Assembly: GCA_050251815.1 (NCBI GenBank)
Contig: JBFWMB010000009.1
Location: forward strand, 21,043 to 85,042
Length of the DNA: 64,000 nt
From: GWE2-40-63 sp050251815
GTDB taxonomy: Bacteria; Bacteroidota; Bacteroidia; Bacteroidales; SZUA-534
Reading direction: 5' to 3'
The stretch's first letter is position 1; each line of letters opens with the position of its first letter. Under the pieces are notes generated by a model, which saw only the letters and a program-made list of their open reading frames with translations, made no database searches and was not told where the DNA came from. Shown piece by piece: positions 31,942-40,028 of the stretch. The translations under genes and the position numbers were made by a program.

Positions 31942-32754
31942 ATGAAAAAACCACAAAGTCTTGTAATTGCCGGTTTGGCAGTTTTTTTAGTAGTCATTTT
32001 GTTAGGAAACCGTTTGTTTGTGACTTTAGATCAAACCGAACGGGGTGTATTGTTCAAACCTTTTGGAGGTGGATTGGAAAAAGAAAATATTTATGGACCA
32101 GGTTTTCATATGATAGCTCCATGGAATAAAATTTACTTATACAATGTTGAGGAGCAAAAAGCAGAAGAACCCATGGATGTACTCGATAAAAATGGTCTAT
32201 CAATAAATATTGATGTTACAGTTCGTTATTTTCCTATTGAATCGCGCATTGGTTATTTGTACGAAGGATTTAAACTCGATTATGCCAACCGTTTGGTAAT
32301 CCCTGAAATACGCTCTACCGTGCGTCAGGTTGCCGGACGTTATACTGCAGAGGAAATCTATTCAACAAAACGCTCCGAAGTTGAAAAAGCAATTATCGAT
32401 GAGGCCGGAGCTAAACTTAAAGAGAATAACATTCAAATGACCGCCTTGCTTATTCGTTCAATTAATTTACCCAACGATATCAAACGCGCTATTGAATCGA
32501 AATTAACGCAAGAGCAGGAAGCCTTAGCCTATCAGTTTAAATTGGAAAAAGAAAAAGCTGAGGCTGAACGTAAGCGCATTGCAGCCGAAGGTGAAGCCCG
32601 GGCCAATAAAATTATCAATTCAAGTTTGACCCCTGAATTATTGCGTATGCGTGGTATTGAAGCTACTTTGGATTTGGCCAAATCGCAAAATGCCAAAGTG
32701 GTTGTAGTGGGTAGCGGAAAAGATGGTTTGCCTCTTATTCTAGGTAACAACTAA
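31942..32754 (+). CDS. prohibitin-family SPFH membrane protein
   Basis: This 270-residue protein has one N-terminal membrane anchor (residues 7-23). It then has an SPFH domain: FVTLDQTERGVLFKPFGGG, YGPGFHMIAPWNKIYLYNVEEQ, INIDVTVRYFPI, VIPEIRSTVRQVAGRYTAEEIYS. A coiled-coil tail (ESKLTQEQEALAYQFKLEKEKAEAERKRIAAEGEARANKII) is followed by a short C-terminus. Prohibitin-like proteins form ring assemblies in membranes and often modulate FtsH-type proteases. A hairpin terminator follows directly. Confidence 0.9.
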   Translation: MKKPQSLVIAGLAVFLVVILLGNRLFVTLDQTERGVLFKPFGGGLEKENIYGPGFHMIAPWNKIYLYNVEEQKAEEPMDVLDKNGLSINIDVTVRYFPIESRIGYLYEGFKLDYANRLVIPEIRSTVRQVAGRYTAEEIYSTKRSEVEKAIIDEAGAKLKENNIQMTALLIRSINLPNDIKRAIESKLTQEQEALAYQFKLEKEKAEAERKRIAAEGEARANKIINSSLTPELLRMRGIEATLDLAKSQNAKVVVVGSGKDGLPLILGNN

Positions 32755-32771
32755 ACGTTTAAGTATAAATT

Positions 32772-32811
32772 AAAAGCCGGATGTTTTTATAAAAGACATC
32801 CGGCTTTTTTT
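32772..32811. terminator. strong bidirectional hairpin terminator
   Basis: AAAAGCCGGATGT pairs perfectly with ACATCCGGCTTTT across an 11-base loop, with T-runs on both strands. It ends the SPFH gene and can also end uvrA, which converges on it. Confidence 0.88.
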
Positions 32812-32874
32812 CAACCCGCCCTTTTTAGCCTGGTTATTATGGCCTGCAACACCTGCTTGTTGTCAAAGCTGCTT

Positions 32875-35703
32875 TCATTGAAGCTTTTCAGCCAGAAATT
32901 TTCCTGTGTATGATTCCTTGCACTGAACCAAAGCTTCAGGTGTGCCTTCAAATACCAGGTGGCCGCCTTTTTTACCTCCAACGGGGCCCAAATCAATTAC
33001 CCAGTCGGCATTTTTTATAATCTCCGGATTGTGTTCTACCACAACAATGGAATTTCCTTTCTCGATAAGTGCATTGAACGATTTTAACAGGTTGTTAATG
33101 TCGTGAAAATGCAATCCGGTGGTGGGTTCATCAAAGATAAACAACATGGGTTGTTCATCGCGTTCTTTGCTTAAAAACGATGCCAGTTTTATCCGCTGGC
33201 TTTCACCGCCACTAAGCGTGCTCGACGATTGTCCCAGTTTTACATAGCCCAAGCCCACATCGATAAGGGTTTGTAGCTTTTTGGTAATTTTTTTTGTGGT
33301 GCCCGTTGCTTTATCGCTGAAAAATTCCATGGCTTCTTCGACGGTCATATCAAGCACATCAAAAATGTTTTTACGATGGTAAGTTACTTCAAGTACATCG
33401 GGTTTAAAACGCTTTCCCTTACAGCTTTCACATACCAATTCAATATCGGCCATAAACTGCATCTCAACCTTAATGGTTCCTTCGCCCTGGCATTCTTCGC
33501 AACGTCCGCCATCGATATTAAACGAGAAATGAGAGGGTTTATAGCCCATCAGTTTAGCAGCTTTTTGTTCGGAATACAGCTTGCGTATCTCATCATAGGC
33601 TTTTATATAGGTAACCGGATTCGATCGCGATGATTTCCCGATGGGATTCTGGTCAACAAACTCCACATCGCTTATTAAATGCATGTCGCCCGATAATTTA
33701 TCGAAGTGTCCGGTTTCCTCTCCGTATCCGCCATAATACTTTTTTAACGAAGTATAGAATACTTTTTTAATCAGCGACGATTTTCCTGAACCCGAAACTC
33801 CCGTAACTACGGTGAGTGTGTTAAGCGGAAATTTTACCCCGATGTTTTTCAGGTTGTTCTCGCGGGCGCCTTCTACTTTTAAATAGTTGTTCCATTTTCG
33901 GCGCATTTTGGGAACCGGAATTTGCATGTCGCCGCTTAAATAGCGGGTGGTTAAACTATTGGTGGCAAGCATCAATTGCTGATGATTTCCCTGAAAAACC
34001 ACTTCGCCACCCAAACGACCGGCCAGCGGACCAATATCAATAATTTCGTCGGCAGCACGGATAATATCTTCATCGTGTTCAACCACAACCACAGTATTTC
34101 CCATTTGTTGCAGTTTGCGAAGTACCTGAATTAATAGTTCGGTGTCTTTTGAATGAAGCCCGATACTGGGTTCATCGAGAATATACAGGGAACCTACCAG
34201 GCTGCTGCCCAGCGAAGTGGCAAGGTTAATGCGTTGCGATTCTCCGCCTGAAAGAGTTGATGACAAGCGGTTTAGTGTAAGGTAGCCCAGGCCGACATCC
34301 ATTAAAAACTGTATGCGGTTCTTGATTTCGATGAAAAGTCGTTCGGCAATTTTTTTATCGTGGGCATCGAGTTCGATACCAGCAATAAATTGAGCCAGTT
34401 CATCGATGGGTAAACTTACCAGTTCTGAAATGGCTTTGTCGGCAACTTTAATGTAATTGCTTTCTTTTTTTAATCTTTTTCCTTTGCATTCGGGGCAGGT
34501 GGTACGACCGCGGTAGCGCGACAGCATGACACGGTACTGAATTTTATAGCTGTTTTCTTCCAAAAAAGTAAAAAAGCGATGTAATCCTTCAAAATAGCAG
34601 TTCCCATTCCATAAAACTTCCATTTCGGCATCACTTAACTGATTCACCGGTTTATGAATGGGAAAATTAAACTTTGAAGCATTCATAATAAGCGCATCTT
34701 TCCATTCGCTCATTTTTTCTCCACGCCAACAGGCCACAGCATCGTCGTAAATCGAAAGGCTTTTATTGGGAATTACCAAATCTTCATCAATGCCAATGGT
34801 CATTCCAAAACCCTCGCAGCGCGGACAGGCTCCTAGGGGATTATTGAAACTAAAGGTGTGAACGCTCGGTTCTTCGAATACAATTCCGTCGGCTTCGAAT
34901 TGATTTGAAAATATTTGTTCTGTTGTGCTGTTTTCCAGCAAAACCCGAACAATACACGTTCCGTGACCCTCAAAAAATGCAGTTTGTGCCGAATCGGCAA
35001 TCCGACTGATGGTGTCGCTTTCCGGGTTAACGACTACCCGGTCGATTACAATATTTTTGGCTTTTACTTTTTTTGAAAAGTCGAAATCTTCAATTTGAAT
35101 TATTTCATCGTTAATTTCAATGCGTGAAAATCCCTGTTGTTTAAGTATATCAAGGGTTTGTTCCAGCGGTCTGTCGTTTTGTTGTTTCAGTGGAGCTAAA
35201 ATCAAAGCTCTGGTTCCTTCGGGAAATGATTGAAGGTAATCGACCACGTCTTCAGCATGTTGTTTTTTTACCAGTTGTCCTGAAATGGGCGAATAGGTTT
35301 TTCCAATACGGGCATACAATAATTTAAGGTAGTCGTAAATCTCAGTCGATGTACCTACCGTAGAACGTGGATTTCGTGTATTGACTTTTTGCTCTATGGC
35401 AATGGCTGGTGGAATGCCCTTAATAAAATCAACTTCAGGTTTGTTAACGCGACCTAAAAATTGTCGGGCATACGACGACAAACTTTCTACATAGCGGCGC
35501 TGTCCTTCGGCGTAAAGTGTGTCGAAAGCCAACGACGATTTTCCACTGCCCGATAATCCGGTAACTACTATCAGTTTGTTCAGTGGAATTTTTAATGAAA
35601 TGTTTTTTAGGTTGTGAACCCGGGCACCTTTAATCTCAATGTATTTTTGTTTGGAAACTTCCTGACTCATGCTTATATCTTGATATTTTACTGGCTTTTC
35701 CAT
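32875..35703 (-). CDS. uvrA: excinuclease ABC subunit A
   Basis: The 942-residue UvrA is the DNA-damage sensor of nucleotide excision repair and works with UvrB. Two ABC modules are visible: Walker A GLSGSGKSSLAFDTLYAEGQRRYVESLSSYARQFL near residue 50 and GVSGSGKSSL near 650. There are two ABC signatures (TLSGGESQRINLATSLGSSL and TLSGGESQRIKLASFLSKE) and Walker B regions (LYILDEPSIGLH, LFIFDEPTTGLH). Zinc fingers are CPRCEGFGM with CPECKGKRL, and CEECQGEG with CESCKGKRF. The length is normal for the family. An alternative start is ATG 35670, eleven codons in. Confidence 0.97.
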   Translation of the reverse strand: MEKPVKYQDISMSQEVSKQKYIEIKGARVHNLKNISLKIPLNKLIVVTGLSGSGKSSLAFDTLYAEGQRRYVESLSSYARQFLGRVNKPEVDFIKGIPPAIAIEQKVNTRNPRSTVGTSTEIYDYLKLLYARIGKTYSPISGQLVKKQHAEDVVDYLQSFPEGTRALILAPLKQQNDRPLEQTLDILKQQGFSRIEINDEIIQIEDFDFSKKVKAKNIVIDRVVVNPESDTISRIADSAQTAFFEGHGTCIVRVLLENSTTEQIFSNQFEADGIVFEEPSVHTFSFNNPLGACPRCEGFGMTIGIDEDLVIPNKSLSIYDDAVACWRGEKMSEWKDALIMNASKFNFPIHKPVNQLSDAEMEVLWNGNCYFEGLHRFFTFLEENSYKIQYRVMLSRYRGRTTCPECKGKRLKKESNYIKVADKAISELVSLPIDELAQFIAGIELDAHDKKIAERLFIEIKNRIQFLMDVGLGYLTLNRLSSTLSGGESQRINLATSLGSSLVGSLYILDEPSIGLHSKDTELLIQVLRKLQQMGNTVVVVEHDEDIIRAADEIIDIGPLAGRLGGEVVFQGNHQQLMLATNSLTTRYLSGDMQIPVPKMRRKWNNYLKVEGARENNLKNIGVKFPLNTLTVVTGVSGSGKSSLIKKVFYTSLKKYYGGYGEETGHFDKLSGDMHLISDVEFVDQNPIGKSSRSNPVTYIKAYDEIRKLYSEQKAAKLMGYKPSHFSFNIDGGRCEECQGEGTIKVEMQFMADIELVCESCKGKRFKPDVLEVTYHRKNIFDVLDMTVEEAMEFFSDKATGTTKKITKKLQTLIDVGLGYVKLGQSSSTLSGGESQRIKLASFLSKERDEQPMLFIFDEPTTGLHFHDINNLLKSFNALIEKGNSIVVVEHNPEIIKNADWVIDLGPVGGKKGGHLVFEGTPEALVQCKESYTGKFLAEKLQ

Positions 35704-35788
35704 TTGCCGGCATAGACTATTTTAACTTCGAATTGCAAAGATTGTTTATTTTTTTTCGATGTGGATTAGGATTGGTATATTTTTTTAA

Positions 35789-35796
35789 TATATTTG
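35789..35796 (+). promoter_or_regulatory. possible -7 element (TATATTTG) for the sigma-factor gene
   Basis: TATATTTG matches TANNTTTG exactly, about 90 bp before the ATG. A TTG 14 bp upstream is too close for the usual 17-23 spacing, so only the -7 half is convincing. The resulting leader would include two purine-rich AAGGAGG words (about 35830 and 35873). Confidence 0.35.
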
Positions 35797-35870
35797 TTGC
35801 TATTGAAATAAATAATTACTTAAAAACCAAGGAGGACTGCTTATAGAAACATAATTACACTTGATTATAA

Positions 35871-35880
35871 ATAAAGGAGG
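35871..35880 (+). promoter_or_regulatory. near-perfect Shine-Dalgarno site
   Basis: AAAGGAGGTAATT directly precedes ATG 35886, a near-complete complement of the 16S rRNA 3' end at standard spacing. Bacteroidota genes, including nearly all in this window, usually lack such sites. A second AAGGAGG lies about 45 bp earlier. Confidence 0.75.
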
Positions 35881-35885
35881 TAATT

Positions 35886-36488
35886 ATGAGTATTCATAAT
35901 CATAGCGATTATGATTTGATTAAGCAGTATCTTGGTGGACAAGCATCCAGCCTCGAAGTCTTAATAAATCGACACAAAAACAAAGTTTATTCCTACATTT
36001 TAATGGTTGTTAGAAGTCGTGAATTGGCCGAAGACATTTTTCAGGATACTTTTATTAAAGTTATTAAATCGCTAAATAGTGGAACTTACAAGGAAGAAGG
36101 CCGCTTTGTTTCGTGGGTAATGCGTATTGCTCATAACTTAATTATCGATTTTTACCGCAAAGATAAGCACCTGAAAACGGTTTCAGACGATCAGACAGAT
36201 GTTCCTTTGTTTAATTCAGCAAAATTTTCGGATGCCACCATTGAGGAAGAATTGGTCATGGACCAGATTCACCACGATGTGAAAAAGCTGGTTGAATTGC
36301 TTCCCGATGAGCAAAAGGAGGTAGTGTTATTACGCTACTATTATAATTTGAGCTTTAAGGAAATTGCTGAACATACTCAGGTAAGTATCAACACGGCGCT
36401 GGGACGGATGCGCTACGCCATTCTGAATTTACGAAAACTAATGGAGCAATCAAAGGTCGATTTGGTTTCACAAAGTTTTATGTTCTAG
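35886..36488 (+). CDS. ECF-type RNA polymerase sigma factor
   Basis: This 200-residue sigma-70-family protein has only regions 2 and 4. Region 2: LINRHKNKVYSYILMVVRSRELAEDIFQDTFIKVIKSL, then GRFVSWVMRIAHNLIIDFYRKDKH. Region 4: VKKLVELLPDEQKEVVLLRYYYNLSFKEIAEHTQVSINTALGRMRYAILNLRKL, with the recognition helix. No anti-sigma gene is adjacent; a short 68-codon gene follows. Its AAAGGAGGT ribosome-binding site is unusual for Bacteroidota. The regulon cannot be inferred here. It is the only sigma factor in the window. Confidence 0.92.
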   Translation: MSIHNHSDYDLIKQYLGGQASSLEVLINRHKNKVYSYILMVVRSRELAEDIFQDTFIKVIKSLNSGTYKEEGRFVSWVMRIAHNLIIDFYRKDKHLKTVSDDQTDVPLFNSAKFSDATIEEELVMDQIHHDVKKLVELLPDEQKEVVLLRYYYNLSFKEIAEHTQVSINTALGRMRYAILNLRKLMEQSKVDLVSQSFMF

Positions 36489-36634
36489 CAAAAAAACAAC
36501 TGAAATTAGTTTCCTTAAGCGGCGAATGGACATTTAGCCCATGTTTATAGCCATTGTTTAAAAAAGTTTTCTTTTTGTATAATATTCCTGGTTGTGGGTG
36601 CGTTAATTTATTGAATGTATAAATTATCGAGCCT

Positions 36635-36841
36635 ATGATAAGAATTTTTACGTTTTATTATTCATTAAAAAAAATGTGGGGAAGGAAAGCGAATGGTGAG
36701 GTTAGTATGTTTATTCATAAAGGGCTAAACCATAAGTTTGAACCCAACGACCAAACCATTAAAAATATTCTGGCTTTTTCCGATGCCTATCAACAAAAGC
36801 AATCCAAAAGTATAGGTACGGTTGAATATTTAATAAACTAA
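36635..36841 (+). CDS. small conserved-looking hypothetical protein
   Basis: This 68-residue protein is basic and soluble apart from a hydrophobic first dozen residues: MIRIFTFYYSLKKMWGRKANGEVSMFIHKG, then EPNDQTIKNILAFSDAYQQKQSKSIGTVEYLIN. It lies 146 bp after the sigma-factor gene on the same strand. A strong hairpin terminator starts at its stop codon, which supports real expression. No domain is recognised. It could be co-regulated with the sigma factor. Confidence 0.6.
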   Translation: MIRIFTFYYSLKKMWGRKANGEVSMFIHKGLNHKFEPNDQTIKNILAFSDAYQQKQSKSIGTVEYLIN

Positions 36842-36871
36842 AAAAAAGAGGCGGGAAGCCTCTTTTTTTTT
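36841..36871. terminator. hairpin terminator after the small gene
   Basis: AGAGGC-GGGAA-GCCTCT is flanked by A-runs and a T-run of nine or more. It abuts the stop codon of the small gene and can serve iorB on the minus strand as well. Confidence 0.85.
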
Positions 36872-36936
36872 GTTTTGTCAATTAGTATAATCGTGCTTTA
36901 ATTATTTTTTTAGTTCAAATAAAACCTGTTTCGTTT

Positions 36937-37524
36937 TTATTTAATGGCATTAGCTGCGAATTCTTTTCCTGCTCTTAATGCCGCAAGGTTTACTTTTACC
37001 ACATCATCACCTTTGCGTGAGAATAGTTCAATGATACCTTGTTCCAAATCTTCGGCAGCAATGTGGTTTAAAAAGGGCGAAGCTGCACCCAGCATAACCA
37101 TATTCGACGATAGTTTTGACCCCAGTTCAGTTGCCGTATTATCGGCATCAATAGCTACCAAGCGAGGGTTTTTGTTCAGTTCCGCCATAATAATTTCTAT
37201 TGCCGGATATTCAGGAATGTTCACAAAAGGAGCGGTATTGGTAACAATGTAACCGGTTTCCGATAAATATGGAAGGTAGCGCATGGCTTCCATAGGTTCG
37301 ACCGATAAAATAAGGTCAGCATTTCCTTCGGCTATCAAATCAGAAAATATAGGTTTGTCTGAAATTCTTAGATGCGAAATTACAGCACCTCCGCGTTGGC
37401 TCATACCATGTGTTTCCGATTGTTTTACATGAAGCCCTTTTTTTAAAGCAGCCACGCCAATTGCCGAAGCTATTGATAAAATGCCCTGACCACCTACACC
37501 GGCTAATATAATATCTGTTTTCAT
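36937..37524 (-). CDS. iorB: indolepyruvate oxidoreductase subunit beta
   Basis: This 195-residue gamma/delta-type subunit of the 2-oxoacid:acceptor oxidoreductase superfamily has DIILAGVGGQGILSIASAIGVAALKKGLHVKQSETHGMSQRGGAVISHLRISDKPIFSDLIAEGNADLILSVEPMEAMRYLPYL. It pairs with IorA, encoded just upstream (38 bp gap), to convert aryl pyruvates such as indolepyruvate to acyl-CoA with electron transfer to ferredoxin. The length is normal. Confidence 0.92.
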   Translation of the reverse strand: MKTDIILAGVGGQGILSIASAIGVAALKKGLHVKQSETHGMSQRGGAVISHLRISDKPIFSDLIAEGNADLILSVEPMEAMRYLPYLSETGYIVTNTAPFVNIPEYPAIEIIMAELNKNPRLVAIDADNTATELGSKLSSNMVMLGAASPFLNHIAAEDLEQGIIELFSRKGDDVVKVNLAALRAGKEFAANAIK

Positions 37525-37562
37525 TATTTCTTGGTTTAAATTAATATTTGCTTAGCGATGAA

Positions 37563-39161
37563 TTATTCTACCTGAGCTTTGCGAATTTTAATATCACGAC
37601 GATTTTTCTGCACACAAATTCTTCGGGGAACAATTACAGAAACGCCCTGATAAGCCAGTTCGTTTTTAATCAGGGTAACCATTTCGTCGTGGTTTTTCTT
37701 CACTGGATTAATCACATGCAAATGTTCGGCTTCGACACCTACTGCCAGACACACTTTTTCAATAATTCCTTTAGCCGCCGATTCCTGACCCCCAGTCATG
37801 GAGGTTGATTCGTTATCGGAAATAATAATGGTGATAGGCGATTTTTCGGCTACCGCATCAATTAATCCGGTAATTCCACTGTGGGTAAAGGTAGAATCGC
37901 CAATTACGGCAAGTGCAGGGATTAAACCGGCATCTGCAGCACCTTTTGCCATGGTAATTGAAGCTCCCATATCAACGCAGGTATTAATTGCCCGATAGGG
38001 TTCAAGAGCTCCCAATGTATAACATCCAATATCAGAAAATACACGTCCTTCGCCAAAAGTAGCAACGGCTTCGTTCAGGGCGCGATACACATCGTGGTGA
38101 CCACAACCTACGCATAAAGCTGGTGGACGGTTACTTACTTCTTTAGGAATATCCAAACCATATTTTACGGGTAATTTTAACGCTTTAGCTACCAAATCGG
38201 GATTCAATTCGCCATCGCGGGGAAGCGTTCCGTCTAAACGACCTTTAATTTTTTCTTTTTCGAGATAGCCTTTCAATAACTCCTCAAAAATTGGATAGCC
38301 TTCTTCTAAAACCAATATGCTTTCAGTTTCTTCAGAAAGACGGATGATTTTTTTCCGGGGCAATGGGTACTGTGATACTTTTACCACAGGAAAGGGACAG
38401 CCTTCGGGAAAATGTTCCATCAGGTAATTGTAAGCAATTCCGCAGGCAATGACACCTATTGATTTATCTTTTCCGTCAAAATATTGATTAAATGAACTCT
38501 CGTCCGATGCTTTTTCAAAATTTGCCTGACTGGCCAGTAATTTTTTGTATTGTTTTCGCGCATTTACAGGTAACAATACAAACTGATTGGGATTGGAGGG
38601 GAGTTTTAATTCGTTTTCGGGCAGGGGTTCTTTTAAGTTTACTACAGCCCTTGAGTGTGCCATACGTGTTGTAACACGCAGCATTACTGGAACACCAAAC
38701 TGTTCCGAAAGTTGAAAGCCATAGTAAGCCATATCATAGGCTTCTTGTTGATTCGATGGTTCCAGAATGGGAATTTGTGCAAAGCGGCCATAATAACGTG
38801 AGTCTTGTTCATTTTGACTTGAGTGCATTGATGGGTCATCGGCTACGGTAACCAACATTCCACCGTTTACGCCGGTTACCGCGGCATTCATAAAGTTATC
38901 GGCAGCAACGTTTAAACCTACGTGTTTCATGCAGGTCATGGCACGTTTCCCTGTATAAGCCATTCCTAAAGCAGCTTCCATGGCAGTTTTTTCGTTGGCA
39001 GACCATTGACTGTGGATTTTTTTCTCTTTAGCATACTTGCTATGCTGAATGTATTCGGTTATTTCGGTCGATGGGGTTCCGGGGTATGCATAAACACCCG
39101 ACATTCCGCCATCAATGGCTCCTTGCGCTATGGCTTCAACACCTAGTAATACTTTTTGCAT
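37563..39161 (-). CDS. iorA: indolepyruvate oxidoreductase subunit alpha (no C-terminal ferredoxin domain)
   Basis: This 532-residue protein has an N-terminal pyrimidine-binding domain (GVEAIAQGAIDGGMSGVYAYPGTPSTEITEYI), a central domain, and the ThDP domain with CVGCGHHDVY, SDIGCYTLGALEP, GDSTFTHSGITGLIDAV and NESTSMTGGQES. Classical IorA ends with a two-cluster 4Fe-4S ferredoxin domain of about 60-70 residues. Here the protein stops soon after VIVPRRICVQKNRRD with no cysteine pairs, so that domain is absent. I start at ATG 39161 (MQKVLLGVEAIAQGA) because the preceding 29 in-frame codons show no family resemblance. It lies in one unit with iorB. Confidence 0.9.
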   Translation of the reverse strand: MQKVLLGVEAIAQGAIDGGMSGVYAYPGTPSTEITEYIQHSKYAKEKKIHSQWSANEKTAMEAALGMAYTGKRAMTCMKHVGLNVAADNFMNAAVTGVNGGMLVTVADDPSMHSSQNEQDSRYYGRFAQIPILEPSNQQEAYDMAYYGFQLSEQFGVPVMLRVTTRMAHSRAVVNLKEPLPENELKLPSNPNQFVLLPVNARKQYKKLLASQANFEKASDESSFNQYFDGKDKSIGVIACGIAYNYLMEHFPEGCPFPVVKVSQYPLPRKKIIRLSEETESILVLEEGYPIFEELLKGYLEKEKIKGRLDGTLPRDGELNPDLVAKALKLPVKYGLDIPKEVSNRPPALCVGCGHHDVYRALNEAVATFGEGRVFSDIGCYTLGALEPYRAINTCVDMGASITMAKGAADAGLIPALAVIGDSTFTHSGITGLIDAVAEKSPITIIISDNESTSMTGGQESAAKGIIEKVCLAVGVEAEHLHVINPVKKNHDEMVTLIKNELAYQGVSVIVPRRICVQKNRRDIKIRKAQVE

Positions 39162-39432
39162 CGTAAATGTTTTAAGATGTGTTATTAATGAAAAATGAGT
39201 TTGGGATAAGGGTTCGTGTGGGGAGGAAGGTATTTTACAATCCGCCAAATCGTTTTAAAAAGCCAACCTGAATGGCTACTACAAAATAAAAAATTGATGG
39301 ATGATGTGTTTTTCTCACAATATATTCATTTTTCGATGAGCAAATTTATAAATAAAACTACACGAACTACTTTTATAAGCTATGTTATCAAAAAGGTTTT
39401 AAGAAAATAAATAAAAGAAGCAAAGGGTTTAA

Positions 39433-39843
39433 TTAAGAAATAATTGTAGCTACAAGGTGCCGGTGTCCACCTTGATTTCGGAATTCACACAGGTAAATTC
39501 CCTGCCAGGTCCCCAGGTTAAGTCTATGATTCGTGATGGGGATGGAAAGTTCCGCTCCAAACAGCGACGATTTGATATGTGCAGGCATGTCGTCTGCTCC
39601 TTCAAAAATGTGAGTATAAAGCGGATGATTTTCGGGAATTAATTTGTTTATAAAGGCTTCAAAGTCGTCGCGAACCGATGGATCAGCATTTTCATTCAGG
39701 CTTAGCCCGGCCGAAGTGTGTTTAATTAACAGATGCAACAATCCGTTTTCGGGAAGTTGAGGTAATTTGCTTAACACCTCGGAAGTAATGAGGTGAAATC
39801 CTCTGCGGTAATTTTTCAGGGTGAATTCAACTTGTTGTACCAT
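39433..39843 (-). CDS. YjbQ-family protein (secondary thiamine-phosphate synthase-like)
   Basis: This 136-residue UPF0047/YjbQ protein has LLIKHTSAGLSLNENADPSVRDDFEAFINKL, IFEGADDMPAHIKSSLFGAELSIPI, then LGTWQGIYLCEFRNQGGHRHLVATI. These three blocks are the complete family signature, including conserved His and Glu residues. Members can show weak thiamine-phosphate synthase activity in vitro; the physiological role is unsettled. It is divergently placed from the TonB receptor gene. Confidence 0.92.
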   Translation of the reverse strand: MVQQVEFTLKNYRRGFHLITSEVLSKLPQLPENGLLHLLIKHTSAGLSLNENADPSVRDDFEAFINKLIPENHPLYTHIFEGADDMPAHIKSSLFGAELSIPITNHRLNLGTWQGIYLCEFRNQGGHRHLVATIIS

Positions 39844-40028
39844 AAAAATATTAGTCTTTGGATACCAAAAATAGATTTTTTACCGTTAAGTTGCAATGTA
39901 TGCGATTGCATTGAGTACTTCAATTTAATAAAAGCGCAATGTTGAATTCCGAAAGTTTTATTTTTTCGGCATCCCTAAAAATAAAAAAGTATTTTTGTCC
40001 ACAAAGGTCACTAACTGTTATAAAAAAC

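Noticed and set aside
36944..37252. 102-codon plus-strand frame inside iorB
   Set aside because: A shadow of iorB on the opposite strand with no family features.
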